Source of the DNA: Vescimonas coprocola
GTDB lineage: Bacteria > Bacillota > Clostridia > Oscillospirales > Oscillospiraceae
Direction of reading: 5' to 3'
Length of the DNA: 64,000 nt
Assembly: GCF_018408575.1 (NCBI RefSeq)
Contig: NZ_AP023418.1
Span: forward strand, 2,012,415-2,076,414
The notes below the pieces were generated by a model. The model worked only from the letters and a program-made list of their open reading frames with translations, had not been told where the DNA came from and ran no database searches. The position numbers and the translations under genes are program-made. Below, one piece after another: positions 10,201 through 17,501 of this stretch; positions within the stretch are counted from its first letter, which is position 1; every line of letters begins with the position of its first letter.

Positions 10201-12531
10201 TTCCGGGTCTACATAGTAGTCATCGGTCTGATTATCCCAGATCGCATACTCGCCATCCTCGGTATCAATCACTGCGAAACGGTCATAAACATCTTCCAAC
10301 GGATCAGTTTTAGCTTCTTCGATAGCCTGTCGTTCCGCTTCTTCCTCCGGGCTGAGGTAGCGTCCCTTTCGTATCAGACCGTCGATTCTCTGCACCACCT
10401 GCGCCCAGGACATCTGCAATTTATCGCAACCGCTCTTGGTGTAAGCAACACCCTTGGCATCGTGATCCTGACCGCTGTGCGTTGCACCAGAGCAGGCATG
10501 GGAATGACCACCGGTTCCGTATTCATGCTTCAGGAAGTCCATCTTTTCCTTGGCAGAATGATTCTCCTGCCAGTAGTTATAAATACGGGCTTTACCACCG
10601 GAAAAGCCGCTTCCACGGGTCAAGTCTGCATTGACTTCATCATCCGTAATGAACTGGCGGACAAGGGGCATCTGCATCATATCGGTCTGATACTCACGCA
10701 AAGGCATATTCAACTCATACAGCTGTTTCTGAATGAGATTCAGCTTGTGATAGTGAAAACGAAGCAGATCGGGATTTTCCGCAAGGGTTTTTCTAAATTC
10801 CGAATACTGCTGTACCAAGGTTGCGTGGAAACGAGGGTCATCCAACTTTTCAGCCAAGTCTGCGGTTTCGTCAGGGAAACCACGAAACGGTTCCTGATGA
10901 AGAATTGCCAGATAGTTGCTGGAACGGGCTTCTTCACTCAAATCGTGATAAAGATGCCACAGGGATTCTGCCAACTTCTGACGCTCATATCCGGATGCTT
11001 CTACCAGTTCCACATTAGTTGCGAACCGACCATTTTCAAGCAGTTCTCCAATGCGCTCGGCAACCGTTTCCCAAGAAACGATCTGCGCTCTGGGGCTGTC
11101 AATGGCAGAGGAACCTTTGGCAAGGTGGATACCGTCCTCGGCATACCACGCACAGATATTCCCGCTATCTTCTTTCAGACCATAGCCGCCGTGATAGACC
11201 TGCTTTAAGGTCTGAACGATTTCTTCCAACGGCTTCTGCTTCATATATTCCAGCGCTACGACTTTTCGGGCTTCATCGGTATTGCTACCAAGCAGAAGGA
11301 AGTGGTCGATTTCTTCCTGGGCAAAAGAAAAAGCAGAGGGCGTAAAGCTCTCTGCTCGGTCGATAAAACTGATTTGTTCATTTTCGGAGAGGAAAAGGTT
11401 CAGACTCAGCTGTTGATAAGCTCCGTCATCACGACTTCCTCCGCCTGTGCTTTCAGGCTGTTCATGTGCTGCACCCACGCCATCTGCTGCGTTTCCTTGT
11501 CCGGTGCGGGGCTGTCCTTCAGGTACTGCTCCATCAGAAACTCCACTCTGGCTTTCGCTGTTTCCTCGATCTCCCACAGGTGCGGGAACAGGCTCTCCGT
11601 CAGAATCATGTCGTTCAGGAGCATCGGATTGTTCTGTTCCAAAAATGCTCGACGCATCCTGCCGTACTTGCCCAGAGGTTTCTCTCCCTCGTTCTCCAAC
11701 TGAAGGTTCGGAATCTGATAATCTCCGGCCTGTCTGTAAGTCATCTCGCTCATAATCTGTACTCCTTTCGGTAGCTTTAATCTGCTCATGTTCTCCAATC
11801 GCTTTTTCGATTTCCTGAAACATCCTTGTGCTGATGGCATTCACCGCAGTACCAAGGGCATTTACCGTCTGTCTGGTGTTAAAATCAAACACCTTCTGGA
11901 AATCCTCATGCTCGAAGTAGTTGTCGGGACTTTCCACGAACCGGCAATACATCGTATAGGATACGCTGTTTGCCACCGCATTTTTGAAAGCTACTTCGAT
12001 GTTGAGTTCATCATACTCCTCAAGGAAGCTGTTGGCAACGATGTCGAGGAACTGCTTTTTGTAATCGTCCCAATACTCAGCCGCCAGTGCGGATGCAATA
12101 TCTTCAAGCTGTGCTTCCAGTACCCCGTCAGCGGCAACACCGAAGGTACGCTCCATCGCTTCCATGACATAGGAGCGGTTTTCAGGCGTCACCTCCCACG
12201 GTTTCAGTTCCGGGGAAGAACGGCGAACGCCGGTATCCGCCACATCAAACACATAGCGCAGATACGGTTTATCCCTGTTCATCACAAACAGAGCAATGCC
12301 GGTAGAGCCACGCTTTACATATCTGCGGTAATTTTCAGCGTTCCAGTCCTCATAGGGCTTGCAAAAGGTCGCATTGGGGCGCTGAGCATAAATCATCACC
12401 TGTTCCGGATAGGTGAACTCATAGTTGCGGGACATCGTTCTCAAAAACGAAGTCCAGTTATCTGTGTTCGAGGTGATTTTCCCAATCGTTTCTTTTGCTA
12501 ATCCGGAATAAAATCGCTCTTTTGCGTTCAT
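4201..12531 (-). CDS. Giant ICE protein: ArdC-like domain, N6-DNA methylase-like domain and SNF2 helicase
   Basis: 2776 residues. The first 250 residues resemble the ArdC-like N-terminal domain of these ICE proteins. Residues 260-375 form a Gly/Asp/Glu/Arg-rich linker. A methylase-like domain has NILEPAMGIGNFFG near 1285 and GNVPFGNY near 1350 (a variant of the NPPF motif with the first proline lost). An SNF2/DEAD helicase follows, with HEVGAGKT near 1964, VDESH near 2124 and QRNGRIIRQGN near 2450. Such proteins are thought to protect or process incoming DNA; exact activity is unproven. The linker also encodes tnpV in the +1 frame. The gene is intact despite its length and is transcribed between TTRAP and mobC. 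Confidence 0.9.
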   Translation of the reverse strand: MNAKERFYSGLAKETIGKITSNTDNWTSFLRTMSRNYEFTYPEQVMIYAQRPNATFCKPYEDWNAENYRRYVKRGSTGIALFVMNRDKPYLRYVFDVADTGVRRSSPELKPWEVTPENRSYVMEAMERTFGVAADGVLEAQLEDIASALAAEYWDDYKKQFLDIVANSFLEEYDELNIEVAFKNAVANSVSYTMYCRFVESPDNYFEHEDFQKVFDFNTRQTVNALGTAVNAISTRMFQEIEKAIGEHEQIKATERSTDYERDDLQTGRRLSDSEPSVGERGRETSGQVRQDASSIFGTEQSDAPERHDSDGEPVPAPVGDRGNSESQSGVSDGAVPEGQPRTGQGNAADGVGAAHEQPESTGGGSRDDGAYQQLSLNLFLSENEQISFIDRAESFTPSAFSFAQEEIDHFLLLGSNTDEARKVVALEYMKQKPLEEIVQTLKQVYHGGYGLKEDSGNICAWYAEDGIHLAKGSSAIDSPRAQIVSWETVAERIGELLENGRFATNVELVEASGYERQKLAESLWHLYHDLSEEARSSNYLAILHQEPFRGFPDETADLAEKLDDPRFHATLVQQYSEFRKTLAENPDLLRFHYHKLNLIQKQLYELNMPLREYQTDMMQMPLVRQFITDDEVNADLTRGSGFSGGKARIYNYWQENHSAKEKMDFLKHEYGTGGHSHACSGATHSGQDHDAKGVAYTKSGCDKLQMSWAQVVQRIDGLIRKGRYLSPEEEAERQAIEEAKTDPLEDVYDRFAVIDTEDGEYAIWDNQTDDYYVDPEGVTEYFTDEWLANDYLEEVRQSVAAMESVQPEAPVAEPAEVVEASASEEPKWNYQVGDTVYLDDTAFRVEQITDREVQLRDPTLAYPIFRAENRENFERMLSQDERNHAVRVDAQTEEKPVTEDFLGKTEPRDYTPEYQLLDRLRMDCEYFLGAGQHSEKHLWAGNRHAQIAKMRELYEMIPDKPEWLTPEMINSYEERMAPRYLVAAYHHFENGFDDKLDYYTLEEAEKAAQGYVDGTMEDDGFKYDGAAVYDQQEHKCIRIYGDYPDEKAHAQVRASAEPEQQEPEHFIDHFYVAEDIQKRGALDIKEYSSFDDALRAYYALPDTQRKALGAMNTRDLPGSLDFVQCVDGKDTIIQDYAQVDGWQNAEVMDIIAQLEQSITTREIPPVPAVNFHITDDNIGEGGPKQKFARNIAAIETLFKLESENRNATTEEQEILSNYVGWGGLADAFDPDKGNWAKEYQTLKNLLSEDEYAAARASTLNAHYTSPTVIRSIYDAVGQMGFETGNILEPAMGIGNFFGMLPPEMQSSRLYGVELDSITGRIAQKLYPNAEIKVAGFETTDRRDFYDLAVGNVPFGNYKVSDKPYDKLGFSIHNYFFAKALDQVRPGGVVAFVTSRYTMDSKNSDARRYMAQRAELLGAIRLPNDAFKKNAGTEVVSDILFLQKRDHPIDIVPEWVNLDRTEEGHTMNSYFVAHPEMVLGDTVEESTAYGMDITVRPIEGMELSELLKEAVSHIQGTYQAVELPEADKGKEIETIPATPDVKNFSYTVVDGNVYFRENSLMRRVDLNEKAKDRVMGMVELRGIVNELIEYQLEDYPDEMITQKQAELNDAYDAFAAKNGLINNRANGQAFADDSSYYLLCSLENVDEDGNLKSKADMFTKRTIKPERRVTSVDTPSEALAISIGERGKVDLPFMAQLLGTPGEYDAIQAELRGVIFKDPMAPDAVEVGWQTADDYLSGDVRSKLRVAQMAADRDSSFHINVEALQKAQPKDLDASEIDVRLGATWIDADYIQQFMEETFETPYYLRRSIEVKFSELTAEWRINGKSSPNYNDVAAYVTYGTERANAYRILEETLNLKDIRIYDTIEDADGKQKRVLNKKETTLAQQKQQAIKDAFRDWIWRDPHRRETLSTKYNELFNSTRPREYDGSHIRFGGMNPDITLREHQRNAIAHVLYGGNTLLAHEVGAGKTFEMAASAMESKRLGLSQKSLFVVPNHLTLQWANEFLHLYPSAKLLVATKKDFETANRKKFCARIATGDYDAVIIGHSQFEKIPLSAERQERQLREQIDEIEGAIAELKWQRGENFTIKQMEKTRKSLEARLDKLLAADKKDDVITFEQLGVDRLFVDESHAFKNLFLYTKMRNVAGLSTSEAQKSSDMFMKCRYMDELTGGRGVIFATGTPVSNSMTELYTVMRYLQYSTLQQKNLTHFDSWASTFGETTTAIELAPEGTGYRARTRFAKFFNLPELMNMFKEVADIKTSDQLHLPVPEAKFETVVVQPSEYQKDMVASLSERAADVHAGIVDPSVDNMLKITSDGRKLGLDQRLMNTLLPDDPDSKLNACVGNILRIWQDGQADKLTQLVFCDLSTPKNDGTFNVYDDVKTKLIANGVPAEEVAFIHDADTEAKKKDLFAKVRTGQVRVLLGSTQKMGAGTNVQDKLVAVHHLDVGWRPSDMTQRNGRIIRQGNRNKEVQVYQYVTEGTFDAYLYQTLENKQKFISQIMTSKSPVRSCDDVDEQALSYAEIKALCAGNPLIKEKMDLDIDVARLKVLKADHQSQQYRMEDKLLKYFPAEIEKQTGYIHGFEADIKTVEAHPQIADGFCGMEIMGKAYTEKADAGEILLAACKDTKSADPVPLGSYRGFQMELSFDSFRNEFDVTLKGAVSHRVALGTDARGNITRLDNALAGILERLERANEQLNNLYNQQEAAKAEVGKPFPQEAELTAKSQRLAELDAALNMEDSVENRDERSESERPSVLADLKSKAEHIPPAKYSETREEVL
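11406..11753 (-). CDS. tnpV: TnpV family protein encoded inside the helicase gene in the +1 frame
   Basis: 115 residues, fully embedded on the same strand within codons for residues about 260-375 of the giant helicase protein. The product has the TnpV family layout: AGDYQIPNL, LGKYGRMRRAFLEQNNP, then a C-terminal block WVQHMNSLKAQAEEVVMTEL. It aligns by eye with the two IME tnpV products (WVQSMNSIRNRAEEIIRQEM in IME1). ATG 11753 has its own AAAGGAG 8 bases upstream, although that site lies within the helicase coding sequence. TnpV function is unknown; family members occur next to serine recombinases in Tn4451-type elements. Dual coding rests on the protein pattern and the ribosome site. Confidence 0.72.
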   Translation of the reverse strand: MSEMTYRQAGDYQIPNLQLENEGEKPLGKYGRMRRAFLEQNNPMLLNDMILTESLFPHLWEIEETAKARVEFLMEQYLKDSPAPDKETQQMAWVQHMNSLKAQAEEVVMTELINS

Positions 12532-12549
12532 TGTATCCCTCCAATCCTA

Positions 12550-12756
12550 TCAATCCGGATAAAGGTTCAGCTTCTCAAAGGCGGCATCGTCCATGGCTGA
12601 AACTTTACGGAGAACCGAGTCTGCCAAAGCAAAAAGCTCTGACTCGTCCTCCGAAAGCTGTTCCTTCATCAGTGTCAGTGCTTCACACAGCCCTGACCTT
12701 GTGCCAGGGCTGTAAAGCATCATCATGTTCCGCTCATCCTGTGTGAAATCCATCAT
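12550..12756 (-). CDS. TTRAP-like transposon-transfer assisting protein
   Basis: 68 residues, starting MMDFTQDERNMMMLYSPGTRSG, the pattern of the small transposon-transfer assisting (TTRAP) family of Tn1549-like ICEs. It is soluble and largely helical. The ATG overlaps the stop of the YodL gene (ATGA), and an AGGGAG lies just upstream. It directly precedes the giant helicase gene, so the two are probably co-translated. The family name describes context; no biochemical role is known. Confidence 0.75.
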   Translation of the reverse strand: MMDFTQDERNMMMLYSPGTRSGLCEALTLMKEQLSEDESELFALADSVLRKVSAMDDAAFEKLNLYPD

Positions 12757-13349
12757 TCAATCTCCCTTTCCGGGTGGCTCTTGGGCGGCTTATGGGAAAC
12801 ATCCGGCACGGGCTTTTCCTTTAACTGCTCCAACACCGAAGGACGTTCCTCTAATCCGGACGCTTTTCCGTTATTGATGATACCGTCAATCATCCCATAA
12901 TCATCTTCCATTGCCATCTCTGCGTTTTTCAGGTAGTTTTCGGACTTCATAAAGTTTTCCAGCTTCTGAAACCCAACAGAATCTACATAGTGAAAGGATA
13001 CCTCACCGACTACCTTTAAGGCTACGATGTCGCTGACCGACATACTGTGACCACGGAAATCATCCGGGTGGTCAATATTGAACTTTACATACAAATCTTC
13101 CAGCTGCCGATTCACATCCTCGGACATAGAAATGGAGCCATGATAGACCACCTCGTAACGGTCAATCTCAGGCTCCATTTCTTTCTTCTGAAGGTAGCTG
13201 TAATTTGCAAACATGAGCGGGATATTATCGTCTACATCTTCCCGCAGCTGAAGAATCGCATAGGAATCCGTGGGGCTTTCCAGAAAAGCAACCATTCTGT
13301 CATCCGGGGTGGTATTTCCGTGAACATCATCCCATTTTTCGTTTTTCAT
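12753..13349 (-). CDS. YodL domain protein
   Basis: 198 residues. ATG 13349 has AGGAGG 8 bases upstream, so the longer open frame starting at 13451 is not used. The central part (DDRMVAFLESPTDSYAILQL, then YHGSISMSEDVNRQLEDLYVKFN) matches the YodL domain found in ICE proteins of Firmicutes. The C-terminus carries a PSVLEQLKEKP linker-type motif shared with neighbouring ICE proteins. No catalytic residues are visible. It sits in the tight cluster topB, LPD, YodL, TTRAP, helicase. Confidence 0.75.
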   Translation of the reverse strand: MKNEKWDDVHGNTTPDDRMVAFLESPTDSYAILQLREDVDDNIPLMFANYSYLQKKEMEPEIDRYEVVYHGSISMSEDVNRQLEDLYVKFNIDHPDDFRGHSMSVSDIVALKVVGEVSFHYVDSVGFQKLENFMKSENYLKNAEMAMEDDYGMIDGIINNGKASGLEERPSVLEQLKEKPVPDVSHKPPKSHPEREIE

Positions 13350-13362
13350 ATCCGTGTCCTCC

Positions 13363-14208
13363 TTATCGTTCAGGCTCTTTGCGTTTGGGAGAGGGACTGG
13401 CAGGCGCAGCTTTTTCTGCGGCCTGTGCCAGTTTTTCCATGACCGACTCACGCTTCGGAGAGTCGAGCTTATCCAGCTGACTTTTCAGCACTTTGGCAAC
13501 CTCAACCGCAGTTTCCTCACGGGCTTCTTCAATGGCTGTATTCAGGAACTCACGATACGGAGCCGTATTACCAGCGGCAAGATCTGCCTTGATTTCTTGG
13601 ATATGCGCCTGCACATCATCGACCTGATCCATATATTCATAGGGGTCGAAGTTCTCTGCAAAACGGTCGAGCTTAAAAGCAAGCTCAGCGATAGGGTCAT
13701 TGACCACCACCGCCTGTCTGCCGACTTCAAAAGCCTGCTCCATGACATCCTCATAGAACATTGCCCGCAGTTCCCGGCGCTCCAGCCCGAAGGATTCCAG
13801 AATATCCCGGCGGACTTCGAGCATGGACAGTTCAGGGTTATCAACCTGACCGCCATCAATCTCGTTGTAGTTTTCATCCAACAGGGTGTAGTCGTAACCA
13901 TCTTCGCAGGTCTGCACCGCAAGGATTCTATCCTTTCCGACCTTCCATGCGGCTTCATCGCCCATAATCTCAGGCTCCGGCATATAGCTTGCGCCGTTGC
14001 GCTCCATAATTTCTGCAAACTGGCAGATATGAAACACATTGTATCCGATCTGCGTATGATACTCGTCAATGAAGGTGCAGGGCTTCACAACCATTTCATC
14101 CGGGTAGTGAATCTGCACACAGCTGCCATCGGGGATATGAAACAAATCCTTATAATGGCTGTCGATAAATCGGATTTCCTTACCATCCGGGTTGTACTCA
14201 TTTGTCAT
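13363..14208 (-). CDS. ICE accessory protein with LPD-type domains
   Basis: 281 residues with an N-terminal domain beginning MTNEYNPDGKEIRFIDSHYKDLF and a central DPIAELAFKLDRFAENFDPYEYMD motif. I recall both as the LPD28-like and LPD16-like (large polyvalent protein) domains of ICEs; the exact domain names need a profile search. The C-terminal 60 residues are charged and probably extended. The ATG overlaps the stop of the topB fragment (ATGA), showing it was translated with topB before IME1 split that gene. Function is unknown. Confidence 0.7.
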   Translation of the reverse strand: MTNEYNPDGKEIRFIDSHYKDLFHIPDGSCVQIHYPDEMVVKPCTFIDEYHTQIGYNVFHICQFAEIMERNGASYMPEPEIMGDEAAWKVGKDRILAVQTCEDGYDYTLLDENYNEIDGGQVDNPELSMLEVRRDILESFGLERRELRAMFYEDVMEQAFEVGRQAVVVNDPIAELAFKLDRFAENFDPYEYMDQVDDVQAHIQEIKADLAAGNTAPYREFLNTAIEEAREETAVEVAKVLKSQLDKLDSPKRESVMEKLAQAAEKAAPASPSPKRKEPER

Positions 14209-14886
14209 TTGCGCTTTCCTCCATTTTCAAATTCCATACTGAACTTCGTTTTGCCATCATCTGATACCTCCATAAAGACGGTGGCATCAAAGGTGTTGCC
14301 CGTTCTTTCGGACTTGCAATTCTTGAGCTTTACCTTGCCGGAACCAAGCAATTTCTGCGCCGTGGCAGAAGTCATGCTCTTGCCGATGCTCGCAAAGTAG
14401 CGATTGTTTTTCCAGAGGGCAAATTTGCAAGCTCTGTTGGAACAGAAAAATGCCTTGGCTTTGTCCTCTACAGCACTGCCGCAGAGCGGGCATTTGCCGA
14501 TAGAATTGGCTTCTTTCGACATCATAACCTCGGAATCACGGATTACTTCATAGTTCTGAATCAGACCGGCAATCACATCTTTGATCTCGTCCATAAAGTC
14601 CTCGCTGGCATATTCGCCTTTCTCAATGAGCAACAATTTTTCTTCCCAATCCGCCGTCATGGATGGGGACTGAATCTGTTCCGGCATGACTGTTACCAGA
14701 GCCGTACCCTTGTGGGTCGGAATCAGGTGTTTGGTTTTCTTATCACCCTTACGCTCCAGAAAACCGATGCGAACCAGCTTCTCAATGATACCGGCACGGG
14801 TCGCAGGCGTTCCCAAACCTTTGCGCTCCACCTCATCAGGCATTTCGTCCGCACCGGCAGTTTCCATAGCAGAAAGCAGAGTATCC
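14205..14886 (-). pseudogene. topB: 3' fragment of topB (DNA topoisomerase III), cut by IME1
   Basis: Encodes the last about 227 residues of a topoisomerase III: EDTLLSAMETAG, RKGLGTPATRAGIIEKL (a signature of the type IA core) and a C-terminal zinc finger (CPLCG, CSNRAC). In the same frame a TGA lies just inside the IME1 end, so the fragment has no original start; ATG 14867 could give a 220-residue product. The N-terminal 464 residues with the catalytic tyrosine are at 25395-26788. Joining the halves at the shared GA gives HFTEDTLLSA in frame and a total near 691 residues, the normal length. Confidence 0.92.
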
Positions 14887-14932
14887 TCTGAAAGCTTTTG
14901 TCAAGGGGGTGCGTGGATATTTTTCATATTAC

Positions 14933-15130
14933 TTACGCAGATTCTCTCTCTGCTTCTGCCTGAATAATACGTTTCAACCTGTCCTCCGCAGTCAAACCGC
15001 TACTATGGTCAAAAAACACTTTGACTTTATAATTTGTTTTGCCTTGCTTAATCACAAAAACTCCATCCGGTTTGTTTTTCTCCGAATGGTTATTTGGGGT
15101 GGGTAGTGTACTGTTCACAATATTTGTCAT
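14933..15130 (-). CDS. tnpW: TnpW family protein (IME1)
   Basis: 65 residues. ATG 15130 follows AGGAGG with 8-base spacing; the longer frame to 15193 has no such site. The core DGVFVIKQGKTNYKVKVFFD followed by TAEDRLKRIIQAE is the pattern of the transposon-encoded TnpW family. The stop lies 45 bases from the IME1 crossover point, the same distance as tnpW in IME2. Function is not established; position at the end opposite the recombinase is conserved between both elements. Confidence 0.75.
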   Translation of the reverse strand: MTNIVNSTLPTPNNHSEKNKPDGVFVIKQGKTNYKVKVFFDHSSGLTAEDRLKRIIQAEAERESA

Positions 15131-15158
15131 ACGATATTCCTCCTTGAATGAAAAAGCC

Positions 15159-15372
15159 CGACAAGGAAAGGTCTGACAACGAAGTTCCGACAACGGACAT
15201 CAGAAAACCTTTTTTCTTTATCGGGCGATACTATCTTTTTACTATTTCCTTTTTCTTTATAATATTGGTTGTCATGGTTGTCAGAGAGGGAAAAGTGCCG
15301 CAATATCAAGGCTTTCGGGATTTTTGCCCGACAACCAGACCGACAACCGGCTCGACAACCGAAGCGACAACG
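15159..15372. repeat. Iteron-like array of CGACAACC repeats
   Basis: Four copies of CGACAAC(C/G) start at 15329, 15341, 15353 and 15365, an exact 12-base period. Three looser copies stand at 15159, 15174 and 15188, and two inverted copies (GGTTGTCA) at 15267 and 15276. The array fills the gap between the VapE gene and tnpW. Its 12-base phasing resembles iterons bound by replication proteins, so it is a candidate replication origin or operator of IME1; the VapE and CHC2 genes next to it fit that reading. Confidence 0.7.
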
Positions 15373-15377
15373 GGCTT

Positions 15378-16754
15378 TTATTTTTGCTTCAACCATTCTT
15401 CTGGAAGTCCTAACTGTTCCATTTCCTCTGTCGGGATTTCTTGAAAACCATCCATGCTGTTGTCAGGCTCGTTGTCGTTCCTAATACGCTCCCAGCCTTT
15501 TTGTCGGCGGTAAGGCTCTGGAAAATACCTCGGATTGCTGAACGCCATCCAGCCTGTGACAGCGTTATTCATAATGTCATTGATCTCTCGCAGTTCCCAT
15601 TGTTTCGGTTCGTCATAATCATGCCCCAGTGCTTCCTTATAAAGCTGTTTGGAACAGACCATGCTGCCGGAATAGCGTTCCAGATAGTCTAAAATCTGTC
15701 CTGCCTTTGTGTCCTCCGGCATAAAATCCTTTTGGTGGGCTTTCAGATAATCGTTCATAGCCGGACTGAATCTCAGACGGAAATTGCCGCTTCTGTAAAT
15801 CTCCATAGCTTCTGCCCACATCTGATTGATATACTCTCCGGAAGCCTGTTCATCCGCCAAAATATGAACCTCAGCCCTTTCAGGATAGACCATAACCGGA
15901 ACGAAGCGGCGGTTGCCTGTTCGGTCAAGGGGAAGAAAGTCAAGGGTATTAGAAGAACCTCCAAACACACATTGTCGTTTTCTGTCTGCCGGATGTGTTT
16001 CATACGGTATCTTATAGGTTTCCTTTTGGCGGCTCAGAAAGGACTTGATTTCTTCAACGCTCTTAGCGTTAGCGGTTGCAATCATTTCCGACATTTCAAT
16101 AATCCAATGCCCCTGCATTTTGCGGTACACATTTTCATCATCCAGCTTTTTCAAGTCATCAGAGAACCAATCATCATTGACCGCAAGCAAACGGAAGAAA
16201 GAGGACTTTCCGGCTCCCTGACCGCCTACAAGACAGAGCATTACCTCAAATTTACACCCCGGCTTAAAGGCTCGTGAGATAGCACCCAGCAGAAACAACT
16301 TCAATGCTTCATAGGTGTAATCATCTGTATCAGAACCGAGAAAGCGGTGCAGACAGAAGCGTATGCGTTCTGTTCCGTCCCATTGCAAGGCATTGAGAAA
16401 ATCACAGACAGGGTGGTAACGATTTTCATTGGCAATAACCGCAACTGCGTCTATGATTTTCTTCTCTACGGTCAATCCATAGTTTTCTTCAAAATATAGG
16501 AGCAGATATTTCACATCCACATCCGTCAATGTCGGGCTGTCACGATACCAACCGAGGGGCTTCACAATGTCGATTCTTTCGGTCAGAAGATTTTTTCGGA
16601 TAGCCCCTTTCAAAAGTGGGTCATATTGCAGAACACGCTTATAATTTGCGGCAGTATTATAAACCTTACCTTTCTCGCTCTGCTCTAAGCTGTTTCGGAT
16701 TTCTTCTACTGTGCATGGTTCTGTCTGCTGACAGTTCTGCAATTCGCTGTTCAA
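15378..16754 (-). CDS. VapE family (virulence-associated E) ATPase/helicase-like protein
   Basis: 458 residues with a P-loop GGQGAGKS at 177-184, a downstream WIIEMSEM acidic segment and TGNRRFVPV, the layout of VapE/phage-primase C-terminal ATPases. These proteins act with primases in replication of mobile elements. The start is TTG 16754, supported by AAGGAGGTG 7 bases upstream. It overlaps the CHC2 gene by 89 bases, so the pair probably forms one split primase-helicase. The iteron-like array lies directly downstream. Confidence 0.85.
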   Translation of the reverse strand: MNSELQNCQQTEPCTVEEIRNSLEQSEKGKVYNTAANYKRVLQYDPLLKGAIRKNLLTERIDIVKPLGWYRDSPTLTDVDVKYLLLYFEENYGLTVEKKIIDAVAVIANENRYHPVCDFLNALQWDGTERIRFCLHRFLGSDTDDYTYEALKLFLLGAISRAFKPGCKFEVMLCLVGGQGAGKSSFFRLLAVNDDWFSDDLKKLDDENVYRKMQGHWIIEMSEMIATANAKSVEEIKSFLSRQKETYKIPYETHPADRKRQCVFGGSSNTLDFLPLDRTGNRRFVPVMVYPERAEVHILADEQASGEYINQMWAEAMEIYRSGNFRLRFSPAMNDYLKAHQKDFMPEDTKAGQILDYLERYSGSMVCSKQLYKEALGHDYDEPKQWELREINDIMNNAVTGWMAFSNPRYFPEPYRRQKGWERIRNDNEPDNSMDGFQEIPTEEMEQLGLPEEWLKQK

Positions 16755-17304
16755 GTTTTAACACCTCCTTTCTCTGTTCTGCCACAAGTGCTTTTCGTTC
16801 CTCCAATGAACCATACAGAAGAATATCAAGTAGATATTCGATATAGTTCTTCTTATACAGTGCTTCTGCAAACAGGGGATTCCATTCCTCATCCGGCTGT
16901 TTAGGAGCGTATTTCTTTTCCCATTCTCTAAGAAGATGAAAATAATCCGTCAGCACCTTGTAGCAATGATTTTCTTCTTTTTGATACTTCTGTTCCGGTG
17001 TCGGCTCACGAATACGAGGGCGAATACTGGGCTTTTGTCGGCTGTCATAGTTAAGACCAAAATCTTCAGCAAGTTTGACAGCAGCTTCCCTCAGCCCGAT
17101 ACCGAATAGCTTCGCTGTCAGATCAACAGCGTCTCCGGTTGCCCCGCAGCCAAAACAGTAATAGCGTTCATCCAGCTTCATACTGGGGGACTTATCCGAG
17201 TGAAACGGACAGCACGCCATACCAGTGCGACCCACTTTCAAGCCATAGGCTTCTGCGGCTTGTCGGGCAGTAACATTTTCTTTTACAACTTCAAATACAT
17301 TCAT
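16666..17304 (-). CDS. CHC2 zinc-finger primase domain protein
   Basis: 212 residues. The N-terminal half is a CHC2 zinc finger of the DnaG type, with ligands C32, H35, C50 and C53 (CCPFH and YYCFGCGATGDAVDL). The rest is a helical, charged region without a TOPRIM catalytic core, so it likely binds DNA and works with the VapE protein encoded in the overlapping downstream gene. ATG 17304 is preceded by GGAAAGGAG; the longer frame to 17334 is not supported. It follows cargo repeat A. Confidence 0.85.
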   Translation of the reverse strand: MNVFEVVKENVTARQAAEAYGLKVGRTGMACCPFHSDKSPSMKLDERYYCFGCGATGDAVDLTAKLFGIGLREAAVKLAEDFGLNYDSRQKPSIRPRIREPTPEQKYQKEENHCYKVLTDYFHLLREWEKKYAPKQPDEEWNPLFAEALYKKNYIEYLLDILLYGSLEERKALVAEQRKEVLKLEQRIAELSADRTMHSRRNPKQLRAERER

Positions 17305-17330
17305 GTGACTCCTTTCCAGAAACGAAAAAA

Positions 17331-17454
17331 GCACCTGTCATTTTCAAAACGAAAATAGCAAGTGCCTTAAAGTTCCATATTTAATTTTAGGTGCAAAAAA
17401 GCAGGAGACCTTTTCAGATTTCCTGCTTAGTAAAGCTTTGAAGATTTAATTGTG
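17331..17454 (-). repeat. Repeat A copy 1: terminator plus relaxase-tail relic
   Basis: About 124 bases nearly repeated at 18064-18187 and in half-length form at 18887-18939. On the minus strand it holds a hairpin GCAGGA..TCCTGC with a T run (terminator of the 17502 gene), then a relic reading ATGGAACTTTAA that matches the last codons of the relaxase gene (ATGGAACTCTAA), then a second hairpin around GACAGGTGC. Confidence 0.8.
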
Positions 17455-17501
17455 GTTGGGTTGCCAGTTATACAAACTGGAAATTTTCTTTTTAGAATGA
17501 A

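Noticed and set aside
9856-11208. A 450-codon plus-strand open frame
   Set aside because: Also antisense to the helicase gene, with no family resemblance or start signal.
15329-15372. Short regularly spaced repeats taken for a CRISPR array
   Set aside because: Repeats are 8 bases and spacers 4 bases; no cas genes. Iterons explain them better.
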